Shown piece by piece: positions 23,301 to 35,289 of a stretch of DNA of 64,000 bases; the stretch's first letter is position 1; each line of letters opens with the position of its first letter. The notes beneath the pieces are model-generated. The model was not told where the DNA came from. It saw nothing but the letters and a program-made list of their open reading frames with translations, and did no database searches. Position numbers and translations under genes: made by a program. This DNA is from Liolophura sinensis (taxonomy: Eukaryota; Mollusca; Polyplacophora; Chitonida; Chitonidae), in contig NC_088302.1 in NCBI RefSeq assembly GCF_032854445.1, forward strand, positions 52,606,046-52,670,045. The letters run 5' to 3'.

Positions 23301-26300
23301 GAGCATAGGGTAGGTGTAATATGTCTGAGAAGGCTATGTGTTAAGAGCTATCACATCACTTCTTGTAACAGTTCACCTCCCTGTCTGCCCGCAGATCAAA
23401 CAGTCGACACTAGACATAAAGAGCATAGGGTAGGTGTAATATGCCTGAGAAGGCTATGTGTTAAGAGCTATCACATCACTTCTTGTAACAGTTCATCTCC
23501 CTGTCTGCCCGCAGATCAAACAGTCGACACTAGACATAAAGAGCATAGGGTAGGTGTAATACGCCTGAGAAGGCTATGTGTTAAGAGCTATCACATCATT
23601 TCTTGTAACAGTTCACCTCCCTGTCTGCCCGCAGATCAAACAGTCGACACTAGACATAAAGAGCACAGGGTAGGTGTAATATGCCTGAGAAGGTTATGTG
23701 TTTAGAGCTATCACATCACTTCTTGTAACAGGTCACCTCCCTGTCTGCCCGCAGATCAAACAGTCGACACTAGACATAAAGAGCACAGGGTAGGTGTAAT
23801 ATGCCTGAGAAGGCTATGTGTAAAGAGCTATCACATCACTTCTTGTAACAGTTCACCTCCCTGTCTGCCCGCAGATCAAACAGTCGACACTAGACATAAA
23901 GAGCATAGGGTAGGTGTAATATGCCTGAGAAGGCTATGTGTTAAGAGCTATCACATCACTTCTTGTAACAGTTCACCTCCCTGTCTGCCCGCAGATCAAA
24001 CAGTCGACACTAGACATAAAGAGCACAGGGTAGGTGTAATATGCCTGAGAAGGCTATGTGTTAAGAGCTATCACATCACTTCTTGTAACAGTTGACCTCC
24101 CTGTCTGCCCGCAGATCAAACAGTCGACACTAGACATAAAGAGCATAGGGTAGGTGTAATATGCCTGAGAAGGCTATGTGTTAAGAGCTATCACATCACT
24201 TCTTGTAACAGTTCACCTCCCTGTCTGCCCGCAGATCAAACAGTCCACACTAGACATAAAGAGCACAGAGTAGGTGTAATACGCCTGAGAAGGCTATGTG
24301 TTAAGAGCTATCACATCACTTCTTGTAACAGTTCACCTCCCTGTCTGCCCGCAGATCAAACAGTCCACACTAGACATAAAGAGCACAGAGTAGGTGTAAT
24401 ACGCCTGAGAAGGCTATGTGTTAAGAGCTATCACGTCAACATTCTCTCATCAATTTGGATATTGCCATTCCTGGAACAAATGAGCAGGGTCTATGAACTA
24501 GAGAATATGTGACTACAAATCCACAATCAATAAATAGAAAAGAACAAAGGAGATTTACCCTTACGTTTTCATCAATTCACTATCAAAGTGGAAGTCATTT
24601 CTGTCTGACAACCTCCTTCCTAACTCATTATTTTCAATGTGCAAATCTAATCTAAAACTACCTAAATTTACTCAATACTCAATTCATGTGCAAGGCTTAG
24701 TTGAAACCATTTTTGTTTGAAATATCCCCAATATTCGTGCACCTGCCACTCGGTTGAGAGACACATACCGTGGCGTCATCTGAGCCTGTGGCGAAAGCGT
24801 CCCCACTGGGATAAAACCTGACGCTGTTGATATCTGATTCGTGTCCCTCAAACACCTGCACACTCTCCCCGGTTCTCATGTCCCATATCATTGCCATCTT
24901 GTCACAGCCCTGAACAACAAAAAAACCATCTTCATGTATAGGCCAGGGGCCACTTTCACAATGTTTTGTGGGGCAGGGGCCACTTTCACAGAGATGTTGT
25001 ACTTGTACCATATCGCACATATAGGACAATGGTATGTTAGTAGCTACGTACAAAATATCGTACGACTAAAAACTGTTGTACGCTGCTTTGTGAAAGTGGC
25101 CCATGGGCTGTCACACCTTGAAAAATTTCAAATGTCTTGACTTTTCCAAACTACTTGGAATAAAAATTCTTTATTTATGTAAATTTTAAGAAAGGTAAAA
25201 TGATCACATTATTTGACTTTCACAGCACTGCATAAAATATGTTGGAAAACAAAAAACATATTCAACAGAATGTCAGCACACTATGTACAGTAGCTCAGAA
25301 TGGTTCTGTAGCCGGTTTACAGATCTGCTTGCTGGAAGTATAACAATCCAATTCTTAATTTCATGGCTTTTTCAAGCTTAAAACTACAAAAAAGCTTTGC
25401 TTTTCCAAACTTTTAGCCCTATGTACATACCCCAGAAACAAACAAGCTGCCAGTCTCTGACGGAGACAGGTCAATACTCATGACATCACCATGGTGACCA
25501 TGGAAACTCTGGATTAGCTGACCACTCTCCACATCCCACAATGCACAAGTGCTGTCCCCACTCCCTGTCAATATCTGAAGAGAAGAAAGGCATTTAACAC
25601 CTAGGTCATGAATACAGACAGGAGAATGGATATTTCATGTGTCATACTGAATTTGTCACAACAGTATACATATGACACATTATATGTATTTGTATATATT
25701 CTATTTCAGTAATGACAAATAATTTCCATGCTGTTTTTTCTTTTCTTTTGTAGTTGTTTGAGCAGCGATGTAACAGGTGGCTGCAGGAAAAACTGAAGTG
25801 ATGCCGTACGATACTCATTATTTTTGTACAATATGAGTGTCTTACCATGTGTAACAGAGCTACCAGCACACTGGGTACCAAACACACATGCAATGTCCCA
25901 TCGCTTACACTGGGATACTTATATTGCCGACACTGGGATGGCATACACTTTACGCTATCTTCATAAATGTAAGCTATGTGGGTATCACTAGATGAAGTAA
26001 TGTGGTTGCCAGTTTTAAAGTCTATGTCTTGACCTAGCCCTGTCTATGCTGCAGAATAATTTCCAACAAAAATTTGCAGGTTAGCATGGAATTGTATGCA
26101 CGTGTTTTAAATATTGTTTTCACCTAGAATGTCACACTGTTTATGCGTGATGATATCTATTCAATAGGGGCACTAGGGTGCTATATGATCACCTATCCGT
26201 TTGCATCCTATGAATTAGAGAATTGGCTACCTGTTGGTCAGAGCTGGTAAAGGTAGAACAGGACAAGTAGCTGGTGTGGGTAGCCACAGCCTTCTTCTTA

Positions 26301-29300
26301 CTGGCTGGGTCTTCATCCAGACTTAAAGGGTAAACAGTACACTTGTTATCCAAGCCTCTGGCATGAAAAAAACAAAACAAAAAGGATTAAAAGTATGTTC
26401 CATCAACAAAATAATAGTTGGAATGTTTGCTAGATGATACACATTACATTTCCATGAATGTTTATTGCCACAATGTATGTATAACTTTCAGTAAGAATAC
26501 AAAGATTTAGATTTTAAAGAGTTATCAAAACATTATTCATGAACTAAAATGTTACATTAAAAGGGTAAATTTTCTTTGTGTGAAATAAGCAAAACATAAC
26601 AACAATCCATAAATCAGAAAAGACAGACAAGCATAAAAAAAAAACATGACATCATTGGCTGAGATAAAATTACAGCACATTTGGCATTTAGTGCTTTCAA
26701 TTCTTGAATGTAAAAAAAAAAAAAAAAACAAAAGGGAAAAAAAAGGCAACGTGATTTATGTTTTACCACATCATTATTTGTGCTTGTCACAATCTTCTCA
26801 CACCCATGGCAAATATGACAATGACAACAAAAGAGTTCATGTGGCCACTAGACACAAAAAATGTCACACACATGCTAAAACACTCTTGTGGTTTAAAGGT
26901 TGTGTTTATCACAGGGATTATAAGAACAGGGTGATTCCGGTAAGTGTCATAAGCTGGTTAACTATGAGAGGAATGTCAGAGATTCACATGGAACTCTGCA
27001 TGGATTCTCACATCATCCTTACATCAGCGTGTTATCAAGCATGATAAGCCTATTATCTCTTACCCACAAGCCACCACACTTCCTGATGGGCCGTATGAGC
27101 AGGCCATCACCCAGGTCGTCGGCATGGTAACAGCATGTTCCTGTCAAAGCAACAGCTGTAACATTACTGACGAAAATAGAGCACAATTATGTATAAATGT
27201 GCACTTTTCAAGACAACCAGAAAATGATGAAGCAGAATGCAACTTTTAACTTTCATCCACCTGTTATTAATTTCATACAGTATCAACTGCAGCTTGCACA
27301 GCATGCTTTGCAATGTTTGGTTTAAATTTCAATAGTTAATTTGCATATTCGTTTATTCCAACCCACATAAATATTTGTACATGTACACTTAAAGACAATA
27401 AATTGAATGCTACTAATCCTGAAATACACACACACAAAAAAAGTATTTTATTTACAATAATCATAATAATTTACAATAATCTGCAAAATCTGTAAAAGCT
27501 GAAGAAACAGATACATGTATACGGGAATGTCTGTCAGCTACATGCGAATGGTTATGGGTCCCCCCTCTGCTTGGTTAGCTCTCACTATAACGCTGGCCGT
27601 CCTCAAACACATGAAATATTCTTGAGTACAGCATAAACCTCCAATCATACAAATAAATAAAGAGATTTAGCTATTTACTCAGTACTGACCTTATTAGTGG
27701 TAAAGGCGTCCCATACCAGCATCTTGCCATCCTGTAAACAGTGCCACAAAAAATCAGAAAATGTCAGGTAGCAAATCTCTGCCATATAAGCCTTTGACAC
27801 TGTTAGATTTGTGTACCTGTTTTACAGCTCAGGTAGATTATCTATTAACTTTGTGCTAAAAATACTTTTTACAATTGTTATACCCAGATATGTATCTACA
27901 GTTTGATGCCATGCAAAACTGTATTCCTATAATTATTTACAACTGTTGCTGGGCCACAAAAAATGTTTAACATCAGACAAAAATGGTGGCCTTTTCAGAT
28001 CACATCTAAGTGATGGGACATCACATCGCTTACTTCATAGGAATTCACTTAGTTGTCAGCAGATCATTTTAAATATAATTATTTTCTGTAAAATCATCTC
28101 TGTCCAAAAAACCATCTCAGAAAATAATTGCTTGCTTTCAAGAGTTTCTCTCTAATAAAAAAAAATGTAAAAAATGAATTTGAAGAATTTCTGGACAGTT
28201 ACACATATTATTTTTGACTTTATGTGCATTTTAACCTAGTGAATTACTTGTATGTATTATTATTATATTATTATGCATACTTCTACTTCAAAAGCTTGAC
28301 TAATTAATATGCATATAATCTATTGGATTTAAAATATCCCTCTCTTGGCATGCTGAATGAGGGGTGCCCCAGATTGAGAATAACTAGGTTAGTCGTTGAG
28401 AGTATCAGAACCTTAGCATGATTGGATTGGATTAACTCGTTAAACTAATTAATCTCTATCAAACCTGCTGTAACTGCAATATCCTTCCTGACCTCGGATA
28501 TTTATGCAAAGTCTGAGATCAATCCCGACAGCTGATTGGGCTACAATACCCTAATCACGATTTCAATCAAATTCCCCATTAAAGGAGAAGAAAACTTAAA
28601 AAAATGACACTATAGGCTGAAAAGAGCACATTTTTTTCTATCTGGGAGAACCTGCTGTTTGCCATACACGTAAAGTCTGAAAACGGCAAAGCTGGCATAA
28701 ATTGTGGAGTCCATCGCGTCCTCCATCTTTAACACCCTGTAATTTATACTGGGGTGTGTTGCCTCTCAGCCAATGAGAGTTGTTAAAACTGCCAGCTTGT
28801 TCAAGTAAACTTTTTAGCCTACGTCCAACATTTCGGTTTCCTGATCATCAAGCGGAAAATGAAATGTACTGTTCGCTACCTTCTGGGAAGAAGAGTTCCA
28901 CCGGAAATGCTCGAACTGCACTTCGGCGGTTTCCGACAGCAATTGTCCTCCTAACACAGAAGACTTCAGGACTAGTTCTAAGGCAAAATGGGATGGCCCA
29001 CAGCGGATGTTGGCGCTGACTTTATTTATAATTTATCAACTTGAGAAACATATTAGATGGCATCCACCTGTGAGGAAGTGTTGAATTTACAATACATCCT
29101 CCTTCATATGTTAGATATTGTGTGCACAGAGCTTGATAATAATTGAAGGAGTAGATTGGAGAAAAACTAGATTTCAACAAATATGTAACTAGAAACATAG
29201 TCTGACCAGAGAGAAGCTATATACCTCCTTCAATAAAATTAACACTGTTCTTTTCAGCAGTAAACTGACCCCAAGGTGTAAAATCTCCATGTTGTAAGGC

Positions 29301-31466
29301 TGCTATGTGTACATAAATATTTCAACAACCTATGGCTTGAGGTCCCTTTTAAAGGTGCAATTTTAAGAGTAGCCTGCATGAGATGGAACCTCAGAAAATG
29401 GCTAATGGCAAGTTTCAGAGTAATTTTGTAAACTTATTTGTAAAGCACATACAATCAACATTTTTTCTTTTTTTTTCAATCCATCGTAAGCTAATTTAAA
29501 ATTCCTGACCCTAATTAAGTACAATTGACAGTTTAAATACAGTACATATAATACATTAAGCTAAAAACTCAGACTTCATTTAAAATCTCTTGATATTTCT
29601 ACAAGTCTCAAAAGCTGATATCATGTACTTTTTTTTTTTATTCTGTTGCCTAAAAAAATATTTTTCACACACTGCATACTTTAATAGAAGAGGTCCCATT
29701 TCTCGTAGTTTCACGCCTCAAAAACTCACGTTACATCACAAAGGCTGTCATCTAACAAGGATCTGAGAAATAATTCATAGCAGGCCTATTAGATTGGTGT
29801 TCTTAATACACTGCTGAAGGATAGGGAATATATGCATGAGTTCCCCTGTATTGATAGAAGCTTTCTTGTATGAACTGAAAATGCAAGGTTGTACCACTGA
29901 ACCTTAATTGTTTGGTTTTTCACACTGACCAACTCAATCTGAACTTGAAACTTTCTTCTGACATACAGGCAGAACCGCTGAGCCAGGTTTGATAATGATA
30001 TTTACAGAGAGTATCTTACAAGCATATCTTCTGCATACTCACAATATTTTATATATTCATATTTATATCTTGTGTAGAATTATATTATAATTTGCATTCT
30101 GAGTTGCCTTGTTAATTGAATGAATCAGTTAATATACAATGTATTCTACGTCAAATAAGCAGTCTTACTCATTTCCCATGTCGACATAACTTTAAATTTC
30201 ATCCAAGACAAAGTTTTTTACTTCGCCTCTTTCTGAAAGCTCTAATTGTATAGAAAAATGTTTCGAGCTTTCTCTGAAATATAAGATGATATCGTACTGG
30301 AAAAAAGTATGTTTTAACACCAAAGTAATGCAGGTATTTCATGACCTTTACTTGAGTCTGAAAATATGTTTTTCTTTTTGAGCAAATTTTTTGGGTAAAA
30401 GTAAAGTAGACTCCTCATCCTCTGATGATTAGTAAAACATCAGAATTAAAATGTTTTGCACAGCTCCCTTCAGCTGGGGATAGGACACTGCTGTCGATGA
30501 AGTTTATCATGTGCATTACATGTATATGCTACCTGTTTACAACTTGCTTGAAAACAGCTAATCTAACACGTTAATCTTAACATGTTAGTCTTAAATGCAA
30601 ACCAGTAGTATCAAAACACAGAGTGCTACAGCATTTCTGAAAAATTCTTGACACCTATTTCCATAACTGGTTCCTAGGACTTGTTAATATCTGTACAAAT
30701 GGCATACCTGTGATGAGGAGACAATGTGTCGTTTATCAGTTGACCAGTCCATACACAGCACCTTCCCCTGGTGGCCCTTTAGGACTCGCCGAGACTTGAT
30801 GTTCAACTGGGGAAGACCTTCCAGCCGCTGAGCTACCACACACACTGCAACACAAAGGTTTGAGTACTTCTTAGTTGTGTCTTACTCATTTTCTGAGTAC
30901 CCACAGCACGTTCTTGGAAGTTGTTTCAAGACGATGTGAGAAAGAAAATAAAACAGTAAACTGTATAACATTTAAACTTAATAAGAACTGGTTGTAGTTT
31001 TTGGGGGCGTTAAATATCAAATGTCCGGCTAATAACGAAAACTGAGCACCTGATAATGCATCTGATTAATAATTTTAACTTAGACACTTTCCTAGAAAAA
31101 AGCAGGTCGTCAGCCACATCGATTCAACTGATCACATTTACATCTACACATTAAGTATAATTGCAAAAGAATCGGTAACACCTTGAAACACTGATGTCCT
31201 TCATTGTTAAACGAAAACTTAACACTTGTTACGTCAACAATCTTGTCGCAACTCAACTGTCAACATCCTGTTTGATTTGAACACAGCAGTCCACGACGAT
31301 GAAAAATAAGAAAATAGGCATTATTCACTGAATAACTAGACTTACTGTCAACATCGTTAAGTTTTGCTTTTTCCTCTTCTAGTTTAACCTTCAAAGACTC
31401 CGCTTCTCTGCTCAAAGAATCGATTGATTCGGTTGTGTTGTCAACCCGCAGCGCTTCAGTCGCCAT
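20315..31466 (-). CDS. GNB5: G-protein subunit beta 5 (10 coding exons, complete)
   Basis: Joined on the minus strand: 31466-31346, 30844-30708, 27731-27690, 27140-27064, 26357-26231, 25574-25431, 24909-24769, 22089-21993, 21412-21246, 20326-20315. This gives 354 aa, against 353 aa for the short human isoform as I recall it. The N-terminus is the GNB5-type coil ([20 protein letters not shown]), followed by seven WD40 blades. Diagnostic stretches are [90 protein letters not shown] and [18 protein letters not shown]5 binds the GGL domain of R7 RGS proteins instead of a gamma subunit, and tunes G-alpha-i/o signalling, mainly in neurons. Every AG/GT and phase fits. Intron 7 contains the 120 bp splice-site array. 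Confidence 0.97.
21246..21412 (-). CDS. GNB5: GNB5 coding exon 9
   Basis: [20 protein letters not shown], then [20 protein letters not shown] and [16 protein letters not shown]. Phase 1 start, phase 0 end, donor gtaagt. Forms most of the last blade. Confidence 0.97.
21490..21555 (+). repeat. Short 20 bp tandem repeat (GNB5 intron 8)
   Basis: Three copies of 'catggcacagtatgttcag' with small differences. Confidence 0.75.
21993..22089 (-). CDS. GNB5: GNB5 coding exon 8 (parent of the 120 bp array)
   Basis: [20 protein letters not shown] then [12 protein letters not shown] plus one base. Acceptor ctag at 22093-22090, donor gtaggt. Its first 51 nt (17 codons) are the exonic part of the adjoining tandem array. 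This is the only copy that continues into ESIIFG and a proper donor. Confidence 0.96.
22039..24438 (-). repeat. 20 x 120 bp tandem array made of the GNB5 exon 8 splice-acceptor region
   Basis: Exactly 2400 bp, 20 units of 120 bp with no indel seen. Read on the minus strand, each unit holds 69 nt of intron (with a branch-point-like CTTAAC about 50 nt before the acceptor, and ctag), then 51 nt identical or nearly identical to the first 17 codons of exon 8. The lowest-coordinate unit (22039 on) is the real exon 8 start; the other 19 run on into a TGA straight after codon 17. Units differ by a few substitutions only, for example cagtcgacac (11 units), cagtccacac (8) and cagttgacac (1). Confidence 0.97.
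24769..24909 (-). CDS. GNB5: GNB5 coding exon 7
   Basis: Forty-seven codons: [20 protein letters not shown], then [20 protein letters not shown] and TGSDDAT. Phase 0 on both sides, donor gtatgt. Near-identical to the human counterpart. Confidence 0.97.
24977..25102. mobile_element. MITE-like element with 14 bp terminal inverted repeats (GNB5 intron 6)
   Basis: gggccactttcaca at 24977-24990 is matched perfectly, inverted, by tgtgaaagtggccc at 25089-25102. An extra copy of the left end sits about 30 bp upstream (near 24947). No coding content. A non-autonomous DNA transposon is the likeliest explanation. Confidence 0.65.
25431..25574 (-). CDS. GNB5: GNB5 coding exon 6
   Basis: Forty-eight codons: [20 protein letters not shown], then [20 protein letters not shown] and TGSLFVSG. 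Phase 0 on both sides, donor gtatgt. Contains a complete WD40 blade with the ALWD signature. Confidence 0.96.
26231..26357 (-). CDS. GNB5: GNB5 coding exon 5
   Basis: [20 protein letters not shown], then [20 protein letters not shown] and QQ. Phase 2 start, phase 0 end. The donor gtagcc is weaker than the others, but the junction falls exactly where SDxQ meets ILTxSGD in the family. Confidence 0.95.
27064..27140 (-). CDS. GNB5: GNB5 coding exon 4
   Basis: Residues 101-125 plus two bases: [20 protein letters not shown] then SVVAC. Phase 0 start, phase 2 end, donor gtaaga. Confidence 0.96.
27528..27661 (+). mobile_element. SINE 3' fragment (GNB5 intron 3)
   Basis: Degraded plus-strand copy with 'tgtctgtcagctacatgcga', 'aacgctggccgtcctc', 'tgaaatattcttgagtacag' and a tail of CAAATAAATAAA. 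Confidence 0.8.
27690..27731 (-). CDS. GNB5: GNB5 coding exon 3 (42 nt)
   Basis: Fourteen codons, [14 protein letters not shown], bounded by tttacag and gtcagt and in phase 0 on both sides. Matches the human segment DGKVIVWDSFTTNK. Confidence 0.96.
30708..30844 (-). CDS. GNB5: GNB5 coding exon 2
   Basis: Residues 41-86: [20 protein letters not shown], then [20 protein letters not shown], ending IVSSSQ. This is the start of the propeller. Phase 1 start, phase 0 end. Confidence 0.97.
31346..31466 (-). CDS. GNB5: GNB5 coding exon 1
   Basis: Residues 1-40: starts [20 protein letters not shown] and runs into the coiled-coil segment. ATG at 31466-31464. The first four residues MATE match the start of the short GNB5 isoform. 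Phase 1 end, donor gtaag. Confidence 0.97.
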
Positions 31467-31600
31467 TTTCTCCCCGAAGCAGCATCATCAACACCGCGCG
31501 AGCTGCGCACTCGGCTGAAGGTCACGCATCCAATGACCTGTGCTCCGTGAAGACAGGCAGTTTCATTTCCGACATGCTGTATTTACACGCCTGGACTCTC
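31467..31600 (-). promoter_or_regulatory. GNB5: Likely GNB5 5'UTR / promoter region
   Basis: Directly upstream of the GNB5 ATG the sequence becomes relatively CpG-rich (accgcgcgagctgcgcactc near 31493), in contrast with the A+T-rich flanks. No TATA box is evident. Inferred from position and composition only. Confidence 0.4.
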
Positions 31601-31794
31601 TCGGTGTGCTTCAGGCAAGAGTGGTGGAAGTTGACTGCATTTGCTCAGCACATATATTTTTTATATAACTTAGACATACATGACAAGTGGGCAATGGGTA
31701 ATCCAGATCTTATTCTCATCAAGATCCGCTTACACCACTCGGTGTATATTTGCAATCTTTCATGCTCAATGCATGTCCACGCTAAAAAACCCCC

Positions 31795-31933
31795 ATCTTC
31801 TGTTAAATCCGTTCCCCGAGGGATGACGGATTGCATTTCCGTCGATCTAACGGATTAATCCGTTTCTGATTACGAATCACTTCGTAACGGAATGCCATCC
31901 GTCATCACCCAGGTAGCAAATTTAACAGAAGAT
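31795..31933. mobile_element. Foldback / MITE-like inverted repeat near the GNB5 5' end
   Basis: atcttctgttaaat at 31795-31808 pairs perfectly with atttaacagaagat at 31920-31933. The inner arms pair imperfectly (gatgacggat against atccgtcatc), and the centre has the palindrome aacggattaatccgtt. It would fold into one hairpin of about 139 nt. Confidence 0.7.
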
Positions 31934-32989
31934 TTTTTGGAGGGTATAGGCCTCTGACTTTTTTCGCGGTGTTAAAGTTGGCCTGCTAAACGATCTATTC
32001 GAATTAATGCATGGTTGTCTCAGGTTGTCATGAAATGTGAGTTTCTAGTCATTTATAGGCCTGTGTTCAAAAGATAAAAAATCAAAGAAAATAATACAGC
32101 CCAATAATAATGATCAAAAATATCTAACTATATATATTTATGAAGGAAGGAATTTCCGTAACTTTTGTAAACGTATGTTTGCCTTCGAATTTCTCCTCTT
32201 CTGATCGCCTGAGCACTTGGCAGGTGTATTGTTGATGACATGGAACTGTCGAGTTCTCAAAAAAATACGTAGGGATCCGCAATTTTAGCAATATGATGTT
32301 ATTTGTATTGTGAACGTTCTCCTTAGCAATGGGGAGATTTGAAATGTTACAGTTGTAAGTGTTTTAGATATGGATTTCAGCTGGTAGGCCTACTATACTA
32401 GTTTTAGTAACCTGTATATGCTCCATGCTACACACTCACTTCATACAATCTGACTTTAGTTACATTATTTCCTGACCGTGCTGGATGTTATATTGTACCA
32501 GTATGCCTAACATAACCCACCGTGTTGTGGGTTATATTACAGGAGTAGCGGAACCATTCCCAAAGTGGGAGCGGGTTAAGGGTGCAAGTCGGGGGACACT
32601 GGCTTTAAAAACAAAAATGACTGCACTTTACAAAAAGACCCCACTCCTCCATGGCCCACTTTAGTAATGCAGACTAAGGAAGAATAATATCTGTGTAGCT
32701 TCTGCAGTAGCTCGCAAGATCGCCTCCAGTAGTTGGTATTGTGTGGATCACGGACGCAGCTAATTTTTGTTGGTACACATAGCTCCACTGGATGATCAGA
32801 AGAGAAGAGAAGGTTGCTGTTGGTATTCGTATCGTCATTAATGTAAATGAGCATACAGAGGATATGCTGGTATGTGTGGGCAATATAGGCCCTGACACTC
32901 AAAAACAACACTTAATATATATATATATAGGCAAAAGCCCTGGAACAGAAAACACGTATAAATTATGAATTCCAAGTATATTTATATTA

Positions 32990-33170
32990 ATTGGTGTTTT
33001 ACACGATGGAATATTATTTCAAGATTATTTCACTTATTGACAAACCTTCCCACGTGACGGACCAGCGAGGAAGCGAGCCTAAGCTGGAATTGAATTTCAG
33101 CATTGGTGAGATGGTGTTAGCCGGGATATGATTCTGCGCTAACACGCTAACCACTTGGCCATCGGGGCCC
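32990..33170 (-). mobile_element. Diverged tRNA-derived SINE
   Basis: On the minus strand the head reads ggccccgatggccaagtggt, a tRNA-like box A region, followed by a box B-like gaaattcaattcc. The opposite end keeps attggtgttttacac, the complement of the family's 3' end. Confidence 0.75.
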
Positions 33171-33179
33171 AACCGAACT

Positions 33180-35280
33180 GCGAATATAGAGGGTATATCA
33201 AGAATACATTTATTACAATTGTATGTCTTCACATAGAGGTTGAATGTCTGTTCTCTAGATTCAACAAATGAGTCATGGATATGGGGCTACTTGATGATGC
33301 TTGGGCATATCCGGCTGTATGATACCATTTAGTAGCTTAACATGAATGCTGTTGGGATCATACTGTATCACATTTGCATCTGTACATGACGGTATATTTC
33401 ACTATGCTGGATGTATACTGGCTATATACGTGGATCTGCTAGGGCTTGCTGGGTATATTGGTGGGCACGGGCGGCCAAGTCAATGAAGCGTGGCAGATCG
33501 ATGCCAGGGGAGGGAATTGCTGCAGAGGGGATCGGGCTAAGGCGCTATGCCTCCACTCGTAATCGATCCAAAACCCGGACCCATTTAATTGTCGAACCAG
33601 CTACTCGGCTCCGAGGCTGGGAAAACACCGACTCAGCTTGGTGGGTTATCTTTTGGCTGTCTGAGAATCGATGTTACCAGGGCTCATCCACTCACTGAGA
33701 AGAAACATCAGAAGCCCCCCCTCGCCTTCCCCCGCCGCCGGCCCACCCCAACTTCTCGTTTCCAAATTCTCCCCCGACCTCTGAACCCGTCTTCCCAAAA
33801 CTCATCAACGGAAAGTTTACTAACTCTGGTCACGTGAGTATAATGCCAGCAGGAATCCGGTTACGAGCTCCACCATCGAGTCCTTTGTACTGTTCTAATT
33901 TAAACGATCGCCTTATGTGTTGATAGGACGAAAGTTCAGGCTGCTCGAATGGATCGACCCAAACCATCAACACTGTTGTAATTACTGTATTGTGAGGAAA
34001 AACTCAAGGGTTTAACACTCAGACAGAGGTATACATTGATCATGCGCTGTGCACGTTTGAAGATTTTTTGATTAGAACAAAAACCATCTCCCGTATCTAA
34101 AACGAGCATTTGTATACTAGCAATCAACAAAAATGCATGTTCCAGGTCAATAATCGTCCATGTCAGTAATCGCGAGGCCAGTGCCCCAAAACAACTTTCG
34201 ACAAAAAAGCCACCAAAGAACTAAAGAAAGTATATAAAGTATGAAATTAAGACGGACTCATCTAAAGTGAGGCAGTCAACAATATTCAACGATGTTGAAA
34301 AGACGCAAGACAAATGAATGAAAACTGTTTTCAAATCGTGTACCGTACCATGCTAATGTTTAAGTTGTCGATAATCAAAATGTGTATCTCATTTGCCACT
34401 GCTGATGTGGCGATCTAATTCAATAAATTATACACGCCAGTGCTGATATGATAGGGCAACTACCTCTTGAGACACTTGGTCAGTTATATATTTTAATACA
34501 CTCTACATATGAGAGTGCTGATACGATATGACACCACCTTGAGAGACACTTTGTATCCATGATGCAAGTAATTTATTTCAGATCATACAAGTGTCTTCGT
34601 TATTTAACACGAGTTACCTTCATAATGAAATGTTCTAAAATAAGTAAGCAAACTTTAAAAAGGTGGAATAAATCTGGTTTTCTGGGTAAATATTGTATCT
34701 TCCACTGATTTCGCGACGCTATTGGGTTATCTTAATTCAACAGAGTAAGTACAAGTTTGATAAAAGTGGCAAAAGATGAAGGTGATATGGAAGTCAACTC
34801 ATTAAATCCACAGTTTACATTTGGGAACATAATGTTAAAAGTAGAAAAGCCAGTTCACCGGTTAGTCAGCCAGTTCTTATGTCAACGGTAAACCATAAGT
34901 CAAGTTATATCTATGTGCAACAGCACTAAGCGACGTGGAAACTTTACCACGGCTGAATCATCTTCCATTTCGAGGGATCTGCAAATACATAGCATATTTT
35001 GATAAAGACAGAAGTACCCAAAGTATGTGCATTTAAACTTTTCTGAAGAATTATCAATAAAAGAATCAAGTGCATCGGATATTGTATTCGTACCTACGAA
35101 TATACCTCCCTAGTGTTTTATGTGAAGGAAAACTCAAATAAAATTTAAAGAAATCTAAAATAAGGCAAAGATATTTATTTAAGATTTAAACAAATAACTT
35201 TGAGAACAATATTGCCTGATGTATTGCTTACTGTCTATCCATCAACAAGTATTTGAGTCGTTTAGATTCAGCGAATAACG
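33180..35280. other. Intergenic stretch without a supported gene
   Basis: Around 33430-33840 the G+C content is higher and short open frames occur on both strands, but no family was recognised and no splice structure is clear. The rest is A+T-rich with nothing identifiable. Confidence 0.4.
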
Positions 35281-35289
35281 TTCTTTTAG

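Noticed and set aside
22039-24438. CRISPR array
   Set aside because: The units are head-to-tail copies without unique spacers, and the window is clearly animal nuclear DNA.
33411-33837. G+C-richer stretch with two plus-strand open frames
   Set aside because: No family recognised, no splice sites of quality, and peptide composition looks random. Possibly an old retroelement fragment, but I could not support it.
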